A stretch of DNA of 64,000 nucleotides from Pseudomonas sp. GOM6. Its GTDB lineage: Bacteria > Pseudomonadota > Gammaproteobacteria > Pseudomonadales > Pseudomonadaceae. The notes under the pieces were generated by a model. It saw only the letters and a program-made list of their open reading frames with translations, did no database searches and had not been told where the DNA came from. This document shows, piece by piece, positions 16,213-23,904 of this stretch (position 1 is its first letter; each line of letters begins with the position of its first letter). The DNA is taken from NCBI RefSeq assembly GCF_029537485.1, contig NZ_JARPUS010000005.1, positions 1 through 64,000 on the forward strand. The letters are read 5' to 3'. Made by a program: the position numbers and the translations under genes.

Positions 16213-16539
16213 ATGGAAACCCAAGTAGTCGCCGGTCAAGCGCCGCAGGATAAAACCGCCTTTTACATCTACATCCTCTATCTGGCAGGCCTGTTCCTGC
16301 CGATTACTGCGTTGATCGGCTTCGTCATGGCCTACATCAACAAGGGTAAGGACACGGTCCTCGACTCCCACTACAGCAAGCAGATCCGTACTTTCTGGAT
16401 CGGGCTGGTTTGCTGCATTGTCGGCTGGGTGACCGCTGGCATTATCGTGGGCTTCTTCATCCTGCTCGCCTGGGCCATCTGGCTCATCGTCACCTGTGTT
16501 AAAGGCATGAAGGCCTTCAACAATGGTCTCCCGGCCTAA
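16213..16539 (+). CDS. DUF4870-like small membrane protein, 108 aa
   Basis: Three membrane segments (about residues 18-45, 62-85 and 86-104) with a central AYINKGKDTVLDSHYSKQIRTFW loop resemble the DUF4870/YlqF-like small membrane proteins common in Proteobacteria, whose function is unknown. GAAGGA lies upstream of the ATG. It is followed by a terminator. Confidence 0.65.
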   Translation: METQVVAGQAPQDKTAFYIYILYLAGLFLPITALIGFVMAYINKGKDTVLDSHYSKQIRTFWIGLVCCIVGWVTAGIIVGFFILLAWAIWLIVTCVKGMKAFNNGLPA

Positions 16540-16568
16540 TCACAATTAGGCTAGCGGTAATTTAACGG

Positions 16569-16594
16569 CCCGCCCTATGGCGGGTTCGTTATTT
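16569..16594 (+). terminator. Rho-independent terminator
   Basis: Stem CCCGCC/GGCGGG with loop CTAT and a TTCGTTATTT tail, 30 bp after the stop of the DUF4870-like gene. Confidence 0.7.
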
Positions 16595-16672
16595 CTGTAT
16601 CAGGGATCGGTCCGCCCATGGGCTTGCATCCTCCGAGAAGTGTGGAAAATAGACTCAAAAGGAGACCACACC

Positions 16673-17590
16673 ATGATCAAATCAACTGCTATTCGAATCG
16701 CCCTGACTATCGCAAGTGCCGCGCTCCTTCATGGCTGTGCTGGCATGGGGCCGCCTGAGTTCTCCACCCAGGTTGAGGGTGTAAATGTCAGCTATCGCCC
16801 CCGGGATACCGGTCTTGATCGTTGGATCAATGCCCAGCCTGTAGATCTCAGTGTCCATGAGACTCAAACTGAAAAGGCCATGGCCCTTTTCGGGTACCCG
16901 AAGCTCAGTTGGTTCCCCGAGGGCCGTTTGACCTATAACAGCACGGTCAAGGTCGCTATCATTGAGACGCCTCTCTATATGCGTCCTACCTACGGTGGCC
17001 CGGGCGACCTAAAGCCGCAAAGTCATCAAGGCGGCCCGAATGCTGCTGATTCCATCATCACCGCTGGTCTTGGCTCGGGGAATGGCGGGCTGGCCGTATT
17101 AGGTGCGCTGGCGGGCATGAGCGCAGCTGGCGAGAATGCTGACCCCCGTACTACCTGGTCGCATTTCCTCTGCTACAAGTCGCAAGCCGATTTTGATGCC
17201 AGTGCCGCGCTGCAATCGTGCTGGAGTGATTGGCTCGGTCAAATGCGCTCTCTGCCCCATCAGCAGGTGGACAAACCTGGCCAGGGTAGTGCCAAGTTCG
17301 TAATCGAAGTTCCGACAGCATCTCAGGGCAATGGTCGTGTTGGCATGTCCTTGGCTCGTAAACGCACTCAATACTTTCAAGGCATGGCGCCGGTGCAGAT
17401 GGGTGGCTTCAAGGCCCACATCTTTCACTTCTACCCGCATGTATGGGCTCTACCCGGGAGCTCTTTTACGGTCGAAGACCTTGTCGCTGAGCTTGGGAAA
17501 AACAAGCCTGCAGCACTGGTCTATCTGATCGCCGGCAAAGCCGACTCCCGTAATCGCACCGGCGTTGATCCGGTCGGTGTTGTCGACTAA
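16673..17590 (+). CDS. Lipoprotein, 305 aa
   Basis: The ATG at 16673 has AAAAGGAG at ideal spacing. The signal sequence ends in a lipobox (L-H-G-C), followed by A-G-M at +2 to +4. The mature domain contains Gly-rich stretches (GLGSGNGGLAVLGALAGMSAAGE), two later Cys (FLCYKS and QSCWSD) that could pair, and a beta-rich C-terminal half. No family recognised. The 283 bp after it (17591-17873) hold no gene; they include a GC hairpin at about 17605-17632 and a TATATT box (17644-17649) that may serve the next gene. Confidence 0.68.
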   Translation: MIKSTAIRIALTIASAALLHGCAGMGPPEFSTQVEGVNVSYRPRDTGLDRWINAQPVDLSVHETQTEKAMALFGYPKLSWFPEGRLTYNSTVKVAIIETPLYMRPTYGGPGDLKPQSHQGGPNAADSIITAGLGSGNGGLAVLGALAGMSAAGENADPRTTWSHFLCYKSQADFDASAALQSCWSDWLGQMRSLPHQQVDKPGQGSAKFVIEVPTASQGNGRVGMSLARKRTQYFQGMAPVQMGGFKAHIFHFYPHVWALPGSSFTVEDLVAELGKNKPAALVYLIAGKADSRNRTGVDPVGVVD

Positions 17591-17873
17591 CCGACAACCA
17601 TTGCGCCCCTGGCCGGACGTGGACAGGGGTGCTAGTTGCTGGGTATATTAGATCCAACAGCTGCGTCCCCTAGCAGCACCTCTCTGCTCCATCTGGAGCC
17701 CTGATTTTCGTGGTCTCGATGCCGAGTCCTCGAAATAGGAAGCTGGCCTTACCAGCACTTCAGTAGACCTTCCGCCTTCTCGGTGATGGTCACCCCGCAA
17801 AGAAATCTAACCCACCTGGGCAGTGCTAAGCCCGGTGGGCTTGTGCTGTCCTCCTACTCAGGAGTTCCTGCAC

Positions 17874-18026
17874 ATGATTTTGCTTCAGTACTTCCTCGCG
17901 ATGATCTTGTCCTCATTCCAAACAGAGCCGGTTTTCACTTCGGCGTTGTTCCTTGGGGTCCTTGCCGTTGCGCTGTTTGTGATGTTCCTGCTCGACCGCC
18001 TGTTCGGTCGTGGCGGCTCGAACTAA
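17874..18026 (+). CDS. Small membrane protein, 50 aa
   Basis: The ATG is preceded by CAGGAG at good spacing. One or two hydrophobic segments (residues 1-14 and ~18-42, FLGVLAVALFVMFLLDRLF) are followed by a short basic tail (RGGSN). No family recognised. Confidence 0.55.
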   Translation: MILLQYFLAMILSSFQTEPVFTSALFLGVLAVALFVMFLLDRLFGRGGSN

Positions 18027-18091
18027 ATAAACCCTCGGGGGGCTTTCTCCCCTGGTGGGGGGATGCCTCTCCTTTAACCTGGAGAAGCACC

Positions 18092-18379
18092 ATGCAAACT
18101 ACGAACTATCCCGTGTCCCGTGATTATCAGGTGTCTCGTTCGGAGTCGATGAATGAGCCTGAGGTCGGTTCGATCATGAGCTACTACATCAACCTCGATG
18201 AGCGCGGTGACTTCTATGCTGACGTGCGGAACGCCTACGAAAAATCCGTATTCGAAATCTCTGGTTTTGAGATTTTCGAAGATGGGTTTATGGCGAACAA
18301 GCACGACATGGAAGGCTTGAAGGACTACCTGGTGTCGCTGGGCATCATGCAGCCGTCTCAACAGTTGCTGGAGGCTTGA
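18092..18379 (+). CDS. Hypothetical protein, 95 aa
   Basis: The start ATG has GGAG 7 nt upstream. The same frame is open further upstream but without a usable start. The product is acidic and soluble (YYINLDERGDFYADVRNAYEKS...). No family recognised. It lies 1 bp before the 18381 gene and is probably coupled with it. Confidence 0.65.
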   Translation: MQTTNYPVSRDYQVSRSESMNEPEVGSIMSYYINLDERGDFYADVRNAYEKSVFEISGFEIFEDGFMANKHDMEGLKDYLVSLGIMQPSQQLLEA

Positions 18380-18380
18380 A

Positions 18381-18641
18381 ATGGATTCCTCTTTCAAGCC
18401 GATTATCGTCCACCTTAAGACAGTGGGTGTTGATAGTTTCCAGGCCACTGGTGATGAGGGAGAGTTGGTAACGATGGCTCTGGTCGATTTCGGCTTCTTG
18501 CTCCAGCCGCCGGATCTCAAGACCCATCGCTACAGCTTCGATCAGCTTGCTGATCAGATTGAGGCCAACTTCAGCCTCGACAATCCGCGCACTGCCGCGG
18601 TCGTTGAGGCTTTACGAGTGGTCCAGAATCGCAATGCTTAG
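18381..18641 (+). CDS. Hypothetical protein, 86 aa
   Basis: Starts directly after the 18092-18379 gene, with GGAGG upstream inside that gene. A small acidic protein with no recognised family. The terminator at 18648 closes the unit. Confidence 0.65.
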   Translation: MDSSFKPIIVHLKTVGVDSFQATGDEGELVTMALVDFGFLLQPPDLKTHRYSFDQLADQIEANFSLDNPRTAAVVEALRVVQNRNA

Positions 18642-18647
18642 CCAAAG

Positions 18648-18673
18648 CCGGCCCCTCGGGGCCGGTTTTTTTT
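18648..18673 (+). terminator. Rho-independent terminator
   Basis: Stem CCGGCCCC/GGGGCCGG followed by eight T, 6 bp after a stop codon. Confidence 0.9.
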
Positions 18674-18697
18674 CGCCCTAAAACCTCTGCCGATCTG

Positions 18698-18718
18698 GGC
18701 CATTTCCGGGGCGGAACT
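18698..18718 (+). promoter_or_regulatory. C4/G4-like upstream element for the gene at 18776
   Basis: GGCC-ATTTCC-GGGG-CGGAACT, 64 bp before the ATG. The left arm is degenerate, but a TAAGCT hexamer lies 34 nt after the GGGG (18745), as in the better copies. Confidence 0.4.
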
Positions 18719-18775
18719 GAAGGCCTGCCTGCGATTGCCAGCGCTAAGCTGGGCTCACTTTACCGGCAGACCGAT

Positions 18776-20050
18776 ATGCTCCCACTTCGACTGACCCCAA
18801 TGCTCGCGGCAATAGTGACAGCAACATTTGCTGGAGCATCCTCCGCATCCGTTATCTGCGAGTTTGAGCCAACCCCTGGCTATGACGACTGCCGCAGTTG
18901 CTTTAAGGCAGATGCTGACGGGATCGGGCTCTATCTCAACGGTGAGCTACGGGCCTCTAGTACCTCTCCCAGTAGGGCACCGACGCTCCCTGTTGATGGT
19001 CGGCTTTACAGCTTGGGCCTGGAGAAGAAGGCAGTATCGAGGCTCAATGGCAAAAGCTCTGTGTTCGAGTTTTGCTATGAAAAGTCTGCACCTATCGTTG
19101 CCGGCTCTGTGACACTGAGAATGTCGGAGCCGGATTTTGGTGAGTTCGACCTTGAGAAGAGCTTGCCTGGAATCGGCTCTGCAAGGGGCATCGAACTCGC
19201 CGGGACGGTTGCTGGTGGTGAGGCCTCAATCTTCGGCGCCAGCCTAGTATTTATGCCCGACGATGACTGGCAGGGCCGTGCGGCCATACCCTACCGAGTG
19301 CATCTTGCCGATGGCAGAAGCTCAGAGCCTGGTCTCATAACGATCCTGTCGCCTGGCGCAGAGACCCTAGAGGAGCGGGCGCAACGCAAAGCGCAGCTTG
19401 ACCAGGCAAGGCGTGATGCTGAGCTGGTTGCTCAGCTGACATCAGAGCTGGCAGATCTTCAGGAAAGCCTCCTGACAGAAGTTACTTCTGCCGGTGAACT
19501 CCGCAGCCGCATCGGTGAGCTCCTGCAGGAAATCGAACAGGCAACGGATACTCTTGAAATGAGGTCGCTGGAGATTGAGCGACTGGAGGCCATTTGGGCG
19601 GCTGCAGATGCAGAGCGTCAATCCAGGAGTCGAGCTGCGTTAGCTGATGTCAAAAGACTTGAGTGGATGGATTGGCAGGCGCAGCAGTGGAGCTTCCGCT
19701 TTGAACCAGCAGTTATTGGCGGGATTGGCCCTCTGTCCCCGCTGATTGAAGCTGGAGACCGTGCCCCAGTGCATCCTGACAGAGAGAATGGCCTGTTGCG
19801 CCTTGTCTGGTGCCGGCGCCTCATGCTGGGCGTTCGTTTAGAGGAATTTGATGCTCCTGAGGGCGTTGTGCAGCGCCGGCGTAGAGCAATGAAACGGAAT
19901 AATGTGAGGATGCCCCAGGCCGCTAAATCCAAGCTGCAGTTGAGGCTTGGAGCCCGTGGAGCCGCAACCACTCCACTGACTGCTCAGGTGGGTAGAGGTA
20001 AGCAGAAAGCCCCTGGGAAGACTCGCAGGGGCGTCAAAAAGTCCCGATAG
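18776..20050 (+). CDS. Exported Ig-like/coiled-coil protein with basic tail, 424 aa
   Basis: Residues 1-24 form a signal peptide (ends S-S-A-S). A Cys-containing N-terminal domain (~25-110) is followed by a cadherin/Ig-like unit (~110-195) whose closing strand pattern (DDDWQGRAAIPYRVHLADGRSSEP) matches the repeats of the giant protein at 53806. A long coiled coil follows (~200-290), then a poorly conserved region and a strongly basic C-terminal tail (KQKAPGKTRRGVKKSR). The tail could bind peptidoglycan, LPS or nucleic acid. No strong ribosome-binding site. A perfect copy of the dispersed palindrome lies in the coiled-coil region. Confidence 0.6.
   Translation: MLPLRLTPMLAAIVTATFAGASSASVICEFEPTPGYDDCRSCFKADADGIGLYLNGELRASSTSPSRAPTLPVDGRLYSLGLEKKAVSRLNGKSSVFEFCYEKSAPIVAGSVTLRMSEPDFGEFDLEKSLPGIGSARGIELAGTVAGGEASIFGASLVFMPDDDWQGRAAIPYRVHLADGRSSEPGLITILSPGAETLEERAQRKAQLDQARRDAELVAQLTSELADLQESLLTEVTSAGELRSRIGELLQEIEQATDTLEMRSLEIERLEAIWAAADAERQSRSRAALADVKRLEWMDWQAQQWSFRFEPAVIGGIGPLSPLIEAGDRAPVHPDRENGLLRLVWCRRLMLGVRLEEFDAPEGVVQRRRRAMKRNNVRMPQAAKSKLQLRLGARGAATTPLTAQVGRGKQKAPGKTRRGVKKSR
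19477..19489. repeat. Dispersed palindrome copy 4, perfect core
   Basis: AGAAGTTACTTCT, extended to 7-bp arms (19476-19490), inside the coiled-coil protein gene (read as T-E-V-T-S). Confidence 0.85.
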
Positions 20051-20058
20051 TTCCACTA

Positions 20059-21141
20059 CTACGGGCAGTTCCCGGCCAGTCTATAGCCGGCCTCAGAAGC
20101 GGCATCTTCAGTCACAAACTCAACCCGGTTCTTTGCCGATACCGCGTTGTAGCTTGGGCAGTCTGGCCGGTGGTAGATCTGCGAGTTCCTGTTCCCAATG
20201 ATGGGGCTGCCAGCAGTTGCTAGAGTCGACGGCAACAAGTCGCTACCCTCGCGCTCCCGGTGCCGGAACAGTTCACTGGCCAAACCTGCCGATGCTGCTC
20301 CTGGCGAAGAGGAACTGAGTTTGACCTGGGCCAGGACAGGCGCGTGGTCTGAAACGTGCTTACGGCTCTTGGTGTGGCTCCAGCCTATCAGCCTTGGGTA
20401 GTTCAGGACGATGGATGCCTCTACTGCAGGTCCTCCTACCCGCCTTACCCAAATGTTGTCGTACAGAGATGCGAACTTCCCTTCCTTGGATGAAAGGGTG
20501 CTGGCGCCGGTGGTGATCAGGGGTTTGGCGTGGGCCTTCAATGGTCGCCAGCTGTGGTCGCTGGGAGGCATGTTGAAGTCGCCCATTAGGAACAGGTTTG
20601 GGGTGTTCTCGTAGACATCCCCCAGCCAGGACCAATAGTCGGCCAGCGCTTTGATCTCAGGTGTTCGGTCAGAAGTATCTTTGCCGTACAGGATGTGGAC
20701 CGTGGCGGCGGCGAACAACTGATTGTCATCGAGGTCGCGGAATCGGGCCGAAAACGGCTCGCGCTCAAAGGTGTCCCCGCGGTCCAGGTACGTCACCGCA
20801 CCGTCTTCATACGCTACGGCGTCGTCCCGCCACATGAAGGCGTAGTGCTCCTTGTAGCTGCCTCGGCCGATCGCGTGGGATTGAATGCTGGACCAACTCG
20901 TGCCGGTAATCTTTTCTACGGCTGATTCGAGTTTGGCTACGGCATCCTCGGTCATTACCTCCTGGATGGCCAGGAACTCAACCTTGCTTGCCACCTCCGC
21001 AAGCTTGGGGAAGCTCTTCTGGTTGTTATGACCCAGTCGTTGGATGTTCCAGGTGCCGATCGTTACTTCTGCAAAGGTGTAGCCGGGGGACGCAATAAGG
21101 GCCCCCGCCAGGATAGATGCCCTCAGGGCAAGGCTTAGCAT
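20059..21141 (-). CDS. Secreted endonuclease/exonuclease/phosphatase-family nuclease
   Basis: The product is 360 aa with a signal peptide at residues ~1-24. The EEP (DNase I-like) domain spans ~25-270: W-N-I-Q near 31, catalytic Q-E near 60-61, G-D-F-N near 187-190 and S-D-H-A-P near 258. The last ~45 residues (IGNRNSQIYHRPDCPSYN...GNCP) match the short Ada-like Cys motif often attached to extracellular nucleases. It probably degrades DNA in the periplasm or outside the cell, and a role in clearing DNA or biofilm nucleic acid is conceivable. It lies 17 bp downstream of rdgC on the same strand. Confidence 0.8.
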   Translation of the reverse strand: MLSLALRASILAGALIASPGYTFAEVTIGTWNIQRLGHNNQKSFPKLAEVASKVEFLAIQEVMTEDAVAKLESAVEKITGTSWSSIQSHAIGRGSYKEHYAFMWRDDAVAYEDGAVTYLDRGDTFEREPFSARFRDLDDNQLFAAATVHILYGKDTSDRTPEIKALADYWSWLGDVYENTPNLFLMGDFNMPPSDHSWRPLKAHAKPLITTGASTLSSKEGKFASLYDNIWVRRVGGPAVEASIVLNYPRLIGWSHTKSRKHVSDHAPVLAQVKLSSSSPGAASAGLASELFRHREREGSDLLPSTLATAGSPIIGNRNSQIYHRPDCPSYNAVSAKNRVEFVTEDAASEAGYRLAGNCP

Positions 21142-21158
21142 GTAGTCAGGTCCTTAGC

Positions 21159-22103
21159 TTAGAGCGCCTGGGGCAGTTCTTCACCGCCGAGAGCCTCGAT
21201 GAGCGTTGCGAGCATCAGTCGGTTGGTTTCCACCATCAGGATGAAGGAGGCTTCAAGTTGTGCGTTCATGTCGTCGCCGGCTTCTTTGCTGCTGTTGTCT
21301 ACCAGCAGATCCTCGAACCTCACTTTGCTGATCGCTAGCTTGTCGTCGATGACGAAGCTCATCTTGTCTTCGAAGGCGATGGCCATCTTGGTCACGATTT
21401 TGCCGGTGCCAATCAAGGCCTTGACCTCATCAGTGGTCAGGTCCTGTGTCTTGCATATTACGGAGCCGCCATCGTCGCCAATGTCGGTGAGAGTGCAGGT
21501 GTCGAGCATGAAGAGCCCGGCCGGTATCTCCGATGTCTTGACCCAGTCGGTCAATGTCGCGGTTGGCGCCATTTTCACGGAAAGAGGGCGGACGGGCAGG
21601 GTGCCGAGTGCCTCTCGGAGCGTGCTCAGCAGGTTCTCAGCCTTCTTGTGGGAGCTTGCGTCAACGACGATGATCTGCTGATCGAGGTCGATATAGGCCA
21701 TCGTAATTGAGCTGCGAGAGAACGCCCGTGGCAGGAATTCCAGAGTTACCTGGTCCTTGATGGAGTCGCGTTCTTTCTTGTACACCTTGCGCAGTTGCTC
21801 GGTTTCGATTGCTTTTACTCGGTCACCAACTTCTTCGCGAATGACGCTGCCCGGGATGTTCTTTTCCTCTTGTCGGCATGCGATCAGTACAGCCTTGCTG
21901 CTGTCAGACCACATGGACAGGGCAGGGCTCTGTTCATTTCGAACCAGCTCCTTGGTGGCGTAGGGCGAGACAAAACCAAACGTAGACAGCTCTTGGCTCT
22001 CGCACTTTCGCGCCAGCTTCGTGGCCAGGGCCTCTTCGAGTGCGGACTGCTCAAGGGCGAGGGGTTGGGTTAATCGGTAGGCAATCATGTTCCGGAAAAG
22101 CAT
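21159..22103 (-). CDS. rdgC: Recombination-associated protein RdgC
   Basis: The 314-aa product aligns by eye with E. coli RdgC over its full length: the N-terminal MLFRNMIAYRLTQPL, central LPRAFSRSSITMAYID, KKAEDxLxxLRxxLGxLPV-like block, QDLT-x-DEV, and the C-terminal FILMVETNRLMLATLIEALGGE. RdgC forms a ring around double-stranded DNA and modulates RecA. On megaplasmids it may protect plasmid DNA or restrain recombination. An AAGGA sequence sits about 12 nt before the ATG. A C4/G4 element lies about 70 bp upstream. Confidence 0.93.
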   Translation of the reverse strand: MLFRNMIAYRLTQPLALEQSALEEALATKLARKCESQELSTFGFVSPYATKELVRNEQSPALSMWSDSSKAVLIACRQEEKNIPGSVIREEVGDRVKAIETEQLRKVYKKERDSIKDQVTLEFLPRAFSRSSITMAYIDLDQQIIVVDASSHKKAENLLSTLREALGTLPVRPLSVKMAPTATLTDWVKTSEIPAGLFMLDTCTLTDIGDDGGSVICKTQDLTTDEVKALIGTGKIVTKMAIAFEDKMSFVIDDKLAISKVRFEDLLVDNSSKEAGDDMNAQLEASFILMVETNRLMLATLIEALGGEELPQAL

Positions 22104-22170
22104 AGGGGAGGTCCTTGCATGTTTTTGTGTGCTGCCTTCAGGTTGCCTCAGTTCGGGCCAACAGCAACGG

Positions 22171-22193
22171 CAATTCGACCCTTCTCAAAGGGC
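22171..22193 (-). promoter_or_regulatory. C4/G4-like upstream element for rdgC
   Basis: Read on the minus strand: GCCC-TTTGAGAA-GGG-TCGAATTG, about 70 bp before the rdgC start. A -10-like CAACCT lies 34 nt after the GGG. Confidence 0.5.
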
Positions 22194-22346
22194 AGATAGA
22201 GACGAGGTGAAAACTGAGACCAATTTGGAGCGCAATTGAGCCCATCCCGGTTGCATGTGTTTGATCTAATGATTCCATGGAGCTCATGCCACGCCTGCAG
22301 GCATCGCAGGCGGCATCCACCTGTTTCCACTTTGCGAGAGGTCCGT

Positions 22347-22748
22347 ATGGACAAAGAAGCCCTTTTGAAAATGCCCGAATCCGACTACATGGACGCTGTG
22401 CAGACTGAGTACTTCAAAGCGCTGCTGGTCAAGCTGGCTCTTGAGAAGACTGAGGCGCTGGAAGTTGCTCGTGAACAGCTCGGCGCTCTCGGCAATCCTT
22501 CGGATGTCAGTGATCTGGGCACTGTCGAAGAAACCCGCTCGATGCTCGGTCGTACAATCGATCGTGCAAACCAGTCGCTTCTCGAAATTCGAACTAGCCT
22601 TCGCGCCATTGCTGATGGCGAGTACGGATGGTGCGCTCAAACGGGCGAGGCAATTGGCCTGGAGCGGCTGATTGCGAACCCAACGGCTCGTTTGTGCGCC
22701 GATGCTCAGGCTCTGAAAGAGCAGGTACGAAAGCACCACGCGGCTTAG
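22347..22748 (+). CDS. DksA/TraR-family protein with two-Cys zinc-finger variant
   Basis: The product is 133 aa. An N-terminal helical hairpin (residues ~15-85) is followed by the DksA-type globular domain (GEYGWC96-A-Q-T99-GEAIGLERL...PTARLC117-A-D-A120). The canonical C-x2-C / C-x2-C set is reduced to C-x2-T and C-x2-A, as in zinc-independent DksA variants. DksA proteins bind the RNA polymerase secondary channel and act with ppGpp, so a plasmid copy could retune host or plasmid transcription. The ATG has AGAGG upstream. A terminator follows. Confidence 0.85.
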   Translation: MDKEALLKMPESDYMDAVQTEYFKALLVKLALEKTEALEVAREQLGALGNPSDVSDLGTVEETRSMLGRTIDRANQSLLEIRTSLRAIADGEYGWCAQTGEAIGLERLIANPTARLCADAQALKEQVRKHHAA

Positions 22749-22761
22749 GCTGCAGGATCCG

Positions 22762-22786
22762 AAGCCGGCGTGAAGCCGGCTTTTTT
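22762..22786 (+). terminator. Rho-independent terminator after the dksA-like gene
   Basis: AAGCCGGC/GCCGGCTT stem followed by six T. Confidence 0.88.
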
Positions 22787-22847
22787 GTGCCCCTTGCATA
22801 TTTGAGGGGGCTGGCAAGCTGGTGGCATCGTTACAGAGATAGCCGCC

Positions 22848-23426
22848 ATGAAGTTTGGAACTGAATTCACAACGCCGTTCTACCGCGCCTGCGGTCACAA
22901 GGTGGATGTCACCTTCAGCTACCTCAATCAGCGCCAGCGGGCGCAGCAAGAGGTAACGGCATCGCTGACCCTGTGTGATCAGTGTCGGCAGCATCTGCAG
23001 GCGCTCGTCAAGGATCATGCTGGCAAGCCGTGCGCTTCTAGCGGTGTCCTTTCAGGTCGACTTCCCCAGATGCTCGGCACGGTGAAAACCGCACCATGGG
23101 CCAATGCAATCCGGGCGGAGGCATGCAAGTACTACTTCCCGCTGCTTGAGGCGGTTGCATCCAGCGGCGTCCAGCCATGCACTGCTGCTCGCAATGTCAT
23201 ACGTCTCTTGTTCTCCGTTCAGGCTGCAAGCTTTTGGATCGGCGCCAGAGCGTCTCTTTGTTCGGATCGCTGGTTGATTGCTGAGGTTGAGTACATGCTG
23301 CGTGGGTCCAGAAGCGGCTCAAAGCAAGCTGACGAATGCTCGGTCATTCGCTATTGGCGTGACACCAAACCCGCCCTCATCGAGTCGGCGAGAAAGTCGG
23401 CTACGAACTCCAACCTGGCAGCTTGA
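22848..23426 (+). CDS. Hypothetical protein, 192 aa
   Basis: The N-terminal part contains FYRACGHKV and TLCDQCRQHL, which together could form a Cys4/His zinc ribbon of the kind seen in small plasmid proteins. The rest is mixed and has no recognised family. The ATG has AGAGAT upstream. A CCCC...GGGGG-CTGGCAA sequence with a long loop (22790-22817) lies just upstream. A shared bidirectional terminator follows. Confidence 0.62.
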   Translation: MKFGTEFTTPFYRACGHKVDVTFSYLNQRQRAQQEVTASLTLCDQCRQHLQALVKDHAGKPCASSGVLSGRLPQMLGTVKTAPWANAIRAEACKYYFPLLEAVASSGVQPCTAARNVIRLLFSVQAASFWIGARASLCSDRWLIAEVEYMLRGSRSGSKQADECSVIRYWRDTKPALIESARKSATNSNLAA

Positions 23427-23450
23427 GCAGGCGAAACAGGCCGGCATAAA

Positions 23451-23481
23451 AAAACCCCGGCACAAGGCCGGGGTTCGTTTT
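23451..23481. terminator. Bidirectional terminator between convergent genes
   Basis: AACCCCGGC/GCCGGGGTT stem with an A-run before it and TTCGTTTT after it. It serves the 22848 gene and the 23480-23689 gene. Confidence 0.88.
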
Positions 23482-23689
23482 AGGCGGTCTTCACTGACAT
23501 CCCTACGCAGATGCGGAAGTAGTGAGCAAAGTGAATTTCGGGATCACTCTCGAAGATAGACACTTTGAAACCCACTCGCTTCTGATCCGCAGGCAGGCAG
23601 TTCTTATTCCCATAGGCCAGTGCTTGCGCCTTGGTCATGGGTGGCAGAGTAGAAAGTCCGCTTTTTACCGGTAGCTTCTGTTGTTTCAT
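23480..23689 (-). CDS. Hypothetical protein, 69 aa
   Basis: The ATG has GCAGGAG at good spacing. A small basic soluble protein (MKQQKLPVKSGLSTLPPMTK...). No family recognised. Upstream, a perfect CCCCC-AAA-GGGGG hairpin (23710-23723) lies about 20 bp from the start. Confidence 0.6.
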   Translation of the reverse strand: MKQQKLPVKSGLSTLPPMTKAQALAYGNKNCLPADQKRVGFKVSIFESDPEIHFAHYFRICVGMSVKTA

Positions 23690-23748
23690 GGTGTGCTCCT
23701 GCGTACGTGGAGGGAGCTCACCCCCAAAGGGGGTGGGCCCCCAGTGGG

Positions 23749-23904
23749 TTACGGATTAACGATCTCAAGTTCAGTGCTGGTGCGGGACACCAGGGGCTCA
23801 ACGTAGAGGCAGTTGCCTCGTTCATAGATCGCATGTGGTTGCTGGGTTTTAGAAGCGGCCAACTCAGCGCGTTGCAAGGCTTCCAGAATATCAACGCACG
23901 GCAT
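23749..23904 (-). CDS. Small hypothetical protein, 51 aa
   Basis: The ATG at 23904 has GGAGG 6 nt upstream, located inside the 3' end of the preceding gene, with which it overlaps by 14 bp; this implies translational coupling. The frame is open further upstream but without support. The product (PCVDILEALQRAELAAS...) is acidic and unrecognised. Confidence 0.5.
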   Translation of the reverse strand: MPCVDILEALQRAELAASKTQQPHAIYERGNCLYVEPLVSRTSTELEIVNP

